Below the pieces are notes generated by a model. The model ran no database searches, was not told the origin of the DNA, and was given only the letters and a program-made list of their open reading frames with translations. Position numbers and translations under genes: made by a program. DNA of 17,402 nucleotides from Conidiobolus incongruus B7586 (lineage: Eukaryota; Entomophthoromycota; Entomophthoromycetes; Entomophthorales; Conidiobolaceae): NCBI GenBank assembly GCA_000697335.1, contig JNEM01012230.1:1-17402 (forward strand), read 5' to 3'. Positions 12,463 through 17,402 of this stretch are shown here, piece after piece. Every line of letters begins with the position of its first letter. Position 1 is the stretch's first letter.

Positions 12463-13206
12463 ATGATTTACACTTTAATTGGTTTTTTGGTCGCTTCCAG
12501 TGCTTCTGCCCACGTACTTACCTCTGGAAAATATACTAATCGCCTCGCTTCTCCAGAAACCAAAGTTAATTTTGGCCAAGCTCAAACCGAGATTGAAAAT
12601 GAGTTGGGTAAAGAAAAATTGATCAGTACTCCTGTTCAAATCCCATCAATTATTTCAACTCCAGTTAAATTGGAAGAGACTAAGGAAGAGTTGAAGGTTG
12701 AAAAACCATTAGTTCTCGATTGCCCCGAGAAAATTAAGGTCGAAACTATCAAAGAGAATCTTCAACCTGTTGTACAAACTCAACATCAAACTGTTGCTGA
12801 TGTTAGAACCAACATTCCCACCCATGGTTACGCTACACCTTTCTTGGCTCATAAATTCCATCGTTTGGTGTCACCTATTCAGTTCCAAGCTGACAGATCT
12901 GAGTTTAATATAGCTGACTTGAAAACTATTCCAGTCGATTATTTGAACTTGTTGACTCCAGCCCAGATCCAGGCACTTGGCTCTACCTTTAATATTGCAG
13001 ACTTACGAACTTATGAAGTTCCCAAGAGATTTATTAATCCATTATATTTGACTCCCAAATTTGTCAAATATGTTGATACTTTCCCAGCTTACAATGTCCC
13101 AGTTTCTACCTATTCCCCCTATGGATGTGCTACCAACTTGGCCTCGCCACAATTGAATTTCAAGATTGATGAACTTGCTAATGTCGGTCAATCTGGAAAA
13201 TTCTAG
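12463..13206 (+). CDS. Secreted protein of unknown family with internal repeat, 247 aa
   Basis: I do not recognise this protein. It is a single exon, unlike the four complete genes around it. Residues 1-16 form a textbook signal peptide: a short start, the hydrophobic core LIGFLVASS, and an ASA|HV cleavage site. No other membrane segment is visible. Residues 30-110 are Lys/Glu/Pro/Val-rich and contain STPVQ and STPVK ten residues apart. Residues 137-155 and 165-183 are copies of one module, [ST]P-x-Q-x-Q-A-x-x-S-x-FNIADL-[KR]-T, 28 residues apart with 12 of 19 identical positions. A weaker third copy may begin at Thr197. The mature part has two cysteines (87, 222), possibly one disulfide. Export to the cell wall or outside is inferred. 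The TATA box and the codon choice suggest high expression. It could be a lineage-specific wall or host-interaction protein, but nothing in the sequence proves that. Confidence 0.85.
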   Translation: MIYTLIGFLVASSASAHVLTSGKYTNRLASPETKVNFGQAQTEIENELGKEKLISTPVQIPSIISTPVKLEETKEELKVEKPLVLDCPEKIKVETIKENLQPVVQTQHQTVADVRTNIPTHGYATPFLAHKFHRLVSPIQFQADRSEFNIADLKTIPVDYLNLLTPAQIQALGSTFNIADLRTYEVPKRFINPLYLTPKFVKYVDTFPAYNVPVSTYSPYGCATNLASPQLNFKIDELANVGQSGKF

Positions 13207-13620
13207 GTATTAAAATACAGTCACAGTTGTCCAAAAACTTAGGTCTAATTTATTTTGACCCATTTCAATTAACAATTACAGATTTTTATCTAATAATAAA
13301 GGGCAATTGTATTTTTTAAATTTGTCAATTGTATTGATTTTTTATCTAACGTAAAAACAATCGAAAAGAGTAATTTATATAATTAAATATAAAAAAGTAT
13401 TAATCCAAACTTCATTTGATTGAAAGTATTTTGCTGTATTAATCAGTTTAATTATTTGAATTATAAAAGTAGTAGGAATACCTGTATTTACAATAAGATT
13501 GAATTAGAAATTTTAATTAATAATTAAAAAAAGTTAAGATTTGAATTGGATACAAAATAATAAGAGAGACTGTCAATAAATAGGTATTCTATTCTACATA
13601 ATATTTGAAAGTATTGATCA
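13207..13620. other. Convergent 3' spacer
   Basis: These 414 bp lie between the stop codons of two converging genes. An AATAAA at 13295-13300, 89 bp after the plus-strand stop, is a plausible polyadenylation signal for the secreted-protein gene. The ten-base word CAATTGTATT occurs twice shortly after it (about 13304 and 13327). No gene is visible. Confidence 0.65.
13295..13300 (+). terminator. Possible polyadenylation signal AATAAA
   Basis: This is the consensus hexamer downstream of the secreted-protein stop codon, in a convergent spacer where a 3' end is expected. Such AT-rich DNA produces the hexamer by chance, so support is modest. Confidence 0.4.
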
Positions 13621-15963
<2,343 letters not shown>

Positions 15964-16218
15964 TCAAAGTATATTTTTATTAAATACAGACATCCCTCTA
16001 TAATATAATAGAAGAATTTTTGCTCTATTCATTGTATAATCCTCAATCCATTTATCATAATCTGGCCAATATTTATTACAGTCAAGATCATCTTTCAAAA
16101 TGGTTCGATCAATATAAATTCTGAAAATCTTAATTTTTAATGTGACTTGCTGTTCATATATCAATTCTCTGATGATCAAGCAACTACTTTTTCCATATTC
16201 AATCAAACTGCAGATCAT
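15964..16218 (-). CDS. Doubtful 84-codon reading frame, possibly a gene remnant or single exon
   Basis: I do not recognise the product. The frame begins MICSLIEYGKSSCLIIREL and ends MSVFNKNIL. Its middle contains YWPDYDKWIEDYTMNRAK, with two tryptophans, aspartates and tyrosines that random AT-rich DNA rarely gives, so it may be real coding sequence. The call may be the last exon of a larger gene: a 54-nt GT-AG candidate intron (GTAAAG to CTGCAG) ends just inside the frame, but joining across it meets a stop in the required phase. A 26-nt copy of its SSCLIIR-coding stretch lies about 140 bp upstream (16328-16353). A short gene, an exon with an unmodelled upstream part, or a pseudogene are all open. 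Confidence 0.3.
   Translation of the reverse strand: MICSLIEYGKSSCLIIRELIYEQQVTLKIKIFRIYIDRTILKDDLDCNKYWPDYDKWIEDYTMNRAKILLLYYRGMSVFNKNIL
16162..16187 (-). repeat. Copy 1 of a 26-bp direct repeat, inside the 84-codon frame
   Basis: This segment matches 16328-16353 at 22 of 26 bases. It is the more intact copy because the frame stays open around it. On the minus strand it encodes SSCLIIREL (partial first codon). Confidence 0.55.
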
Positions 16219-16327
16219 GAAATCAATTTCTAATATAATATTAATTAGAAATAATCTTTACAATCAATTAATGAAAGCTATGATTTATTGATCAAACTCG
16301 GTGATATTAAATTAAACACAGAAACCG

Positions 16328-16353
16328 CAGTTGTCTGATTATTAAGCAACTAC
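16328..16353 (-). repeat. Copy 2 of the 26-bp direct repeat, relic
   Basis: Read on the minus strand in the same frame it gives SSCLIIRQL. Three of the four base differences from copy 1 are synonymous and the fourth is Glu to Gln. The similarity does not extend clearly beyond the repeat, and the local frame closes soon after. Confidence 0.45.
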
Positions 16354-17185
16354 TGTATGTCTGTTTATTAAAAGAAAACTTTTTTAAACGGAAATATTTT
16401 TAAAATAATGATATAAATTAATTTTTTAAATTAACGAAATCATTGTAATATTTTTGAACCCTCTGAGTTTTTTAAGTTTTAATTCTTTAAACTCATAAAT
16501 TTTTTTAGATTAAAATTTTTGGAAAAAAAAATATCTCAAACTTTGTTAGGTCTATAAAGAATTAATCTTTTTTTTCTATATTTTAATTCTTTTAAAATTA
16601 GAAATTTGACAACATTGATTTCCAATCCATTATATAAAATTATTAAATATATAAATTAATATTTATTAGAAATAGTGAATAGATTAAATTGCAAAGACAT
16701 CAATGAAATCAATTTAAATAGAAGCTATAGCGCTAAAATCATTCTATATATGATATATTAATTAATTGTAATATGATTTCATCCAACAATAATAGCATGA
16801 AATTTTTATACTTCAAATAATAAATTAGTTTTCAGATTTGAGTAACAAAAATCAATTAATTTGGATATATTTTGAGACACAAAATATTTGATATATATAT
16901 AACATGCTAAGTATTTAACTATTATGTGAATTATGGTTTTCTCAAAATCTATAAATTGGCTTTATTCATAAGAAACTAGTCCTTAAATTACTTATAATAA
17001 TTCATACTTATATTAATATTTAGTCAATTATTCATTTTATTGCTATAATCCATATCAAAATCAAATATATATTAAATTTAATTATATATACCATTGATTA
17101 AATTAATAAATATGGTTCATTTTTTTATCTCTAAAGATTTTAATATTATTCTCTGATTGGTGTTAATCACTATTATTTCTAAGAT

Positions 17186-17240
17186 TTGATATTATATCTT
17201 TTGATATTATATTATTAATTGATATTATTTATTATCAATT
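17186..17240. repeat. Short repeat cluster TTGATATTAT x3 with inverted repeat
   Basis: The ten-base word starts at 17186, 17201 and 17219. The third copy forms the left part of a perfect inverted repeat with arms AATTGATA and TATCAATT around an 8-nt loop. It is simple AT-rich sequence of unknown meaning. Confidence 0.5.
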
Positions 17241-17402
17241 ATTATATTTAAATTTTCAATAAAACTATTATTATTTTATCTAATTTGCTATATTATCACC
17301 ATATTTTAGACTTTTTTATATCATATCTGATTCCTAATATACTTAAGATATATTATTATATGTATAATATTTAATCAATTATTAATTATAATTTAATCTA
17401 TA

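Larger units (their letters stand above)
16219..17402. other. AT-rich right flank without a supported gene
   Basis: Apart from the relic repeat copy at 16328-16353, I see no gene. The DNA is very AT-rich, with T and A runs at 16380-16620. Near the end, TTGATATTAT occurs three times (17186, 17201, 17219), and an 8-bp-arm inverted repeat (AATTGATA/TATCAATT) spans 17217-17240. Confidence 0.7.

Noticed and set aside
16103-16113. GGTTCGATCAA, resembling a tRNA B box
   Set aside because: There is no matching A box, acceptor stem or anticodon arm at the right distance, and the segment lies inside the 84-codon frame.
16219-16272. 54-nt GT-AG intron joining an upstream exon to the 84-codon frame
   Set aside because: The length fits, but the upstream sequence has a stop in the phase that the join requires, so no extended gene model is called.

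Overview
The window looks like nuclear DNA of a small-genome eukaryote, most likely an early-diverging, very AT-rich fungus. An Entomophthorales/Conidiobolus-like fungus is my best guess. That guess is inference and rests on four things: about three quarters A+T by eye; 25 introns that can be modelled, all GT-AG and only 47-72 nt long, several with a TACTAAC-like branch site close to the acceptor; a gene set typical of opisthokonts (AIP1, BUD22/SRFBP1, a GCK-III Ste20 kinase, choline-phosphate cytidylyltransferase); and one secreted protein that I cannot place in any family. No rRNA, tRNA, CRISPR array or recognisable transposon or virus-like element was seen.

Layout, left to right. 1-329 (minus): N-terminus of an M17 leucine aminopeptidase that runs off the left edge. 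330-3381: three kb without a gene, including a core at about 1020-2720 with extremely low G+C. 3382-4945 (minus): a seven-exon BUD22/SRFBP1-family gene (414 aa). 5323-7361 (minus): a five-exon actin-interacting protein 1 gene (612 aa). 7362-9587: a 2.2-kb divergent intergenic region with small palindromes and an unassigned CCAAT/TATA pair. 9588-11907 (plus): a twelve-exon GCK-III kinase gene (559 aa). 12463-13206 (plus): an intronless secreted protein with an internal repeat (247 aa) behind a clear TATA box. 13621-14693 (minus): a five-exon choline-phosphate cytidylyltransferase (278 aa), convergent with the secreted-protein gene. 14694-17402: mostly empty, AT-rich DNA with one doubtful 84-codon minus-strand reading frame at 15964-16218 and a short relic of the same coding sequence about 140 bp upstream of it.

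The genes do not form one pathway. AIP1 (cofilin-assisted actin disassembly) and the GCK-III kinase (polarity and morphogenesis) are divergent neighbours and both touch cell shape, but their long spacer argues against a shared core promoter. BUD22 serves small-subunit ribosome assembly, the aminopeptidase peptide turnover, and the cytidylyltransferase phosphatidylcholine synthesis by the CDP-choline route. The most intriguing unknown is the secreted repeat protein; next are the low-GC core and the unassigned promoter-like sites. I found no convincing evidence of a new multi-gene system.
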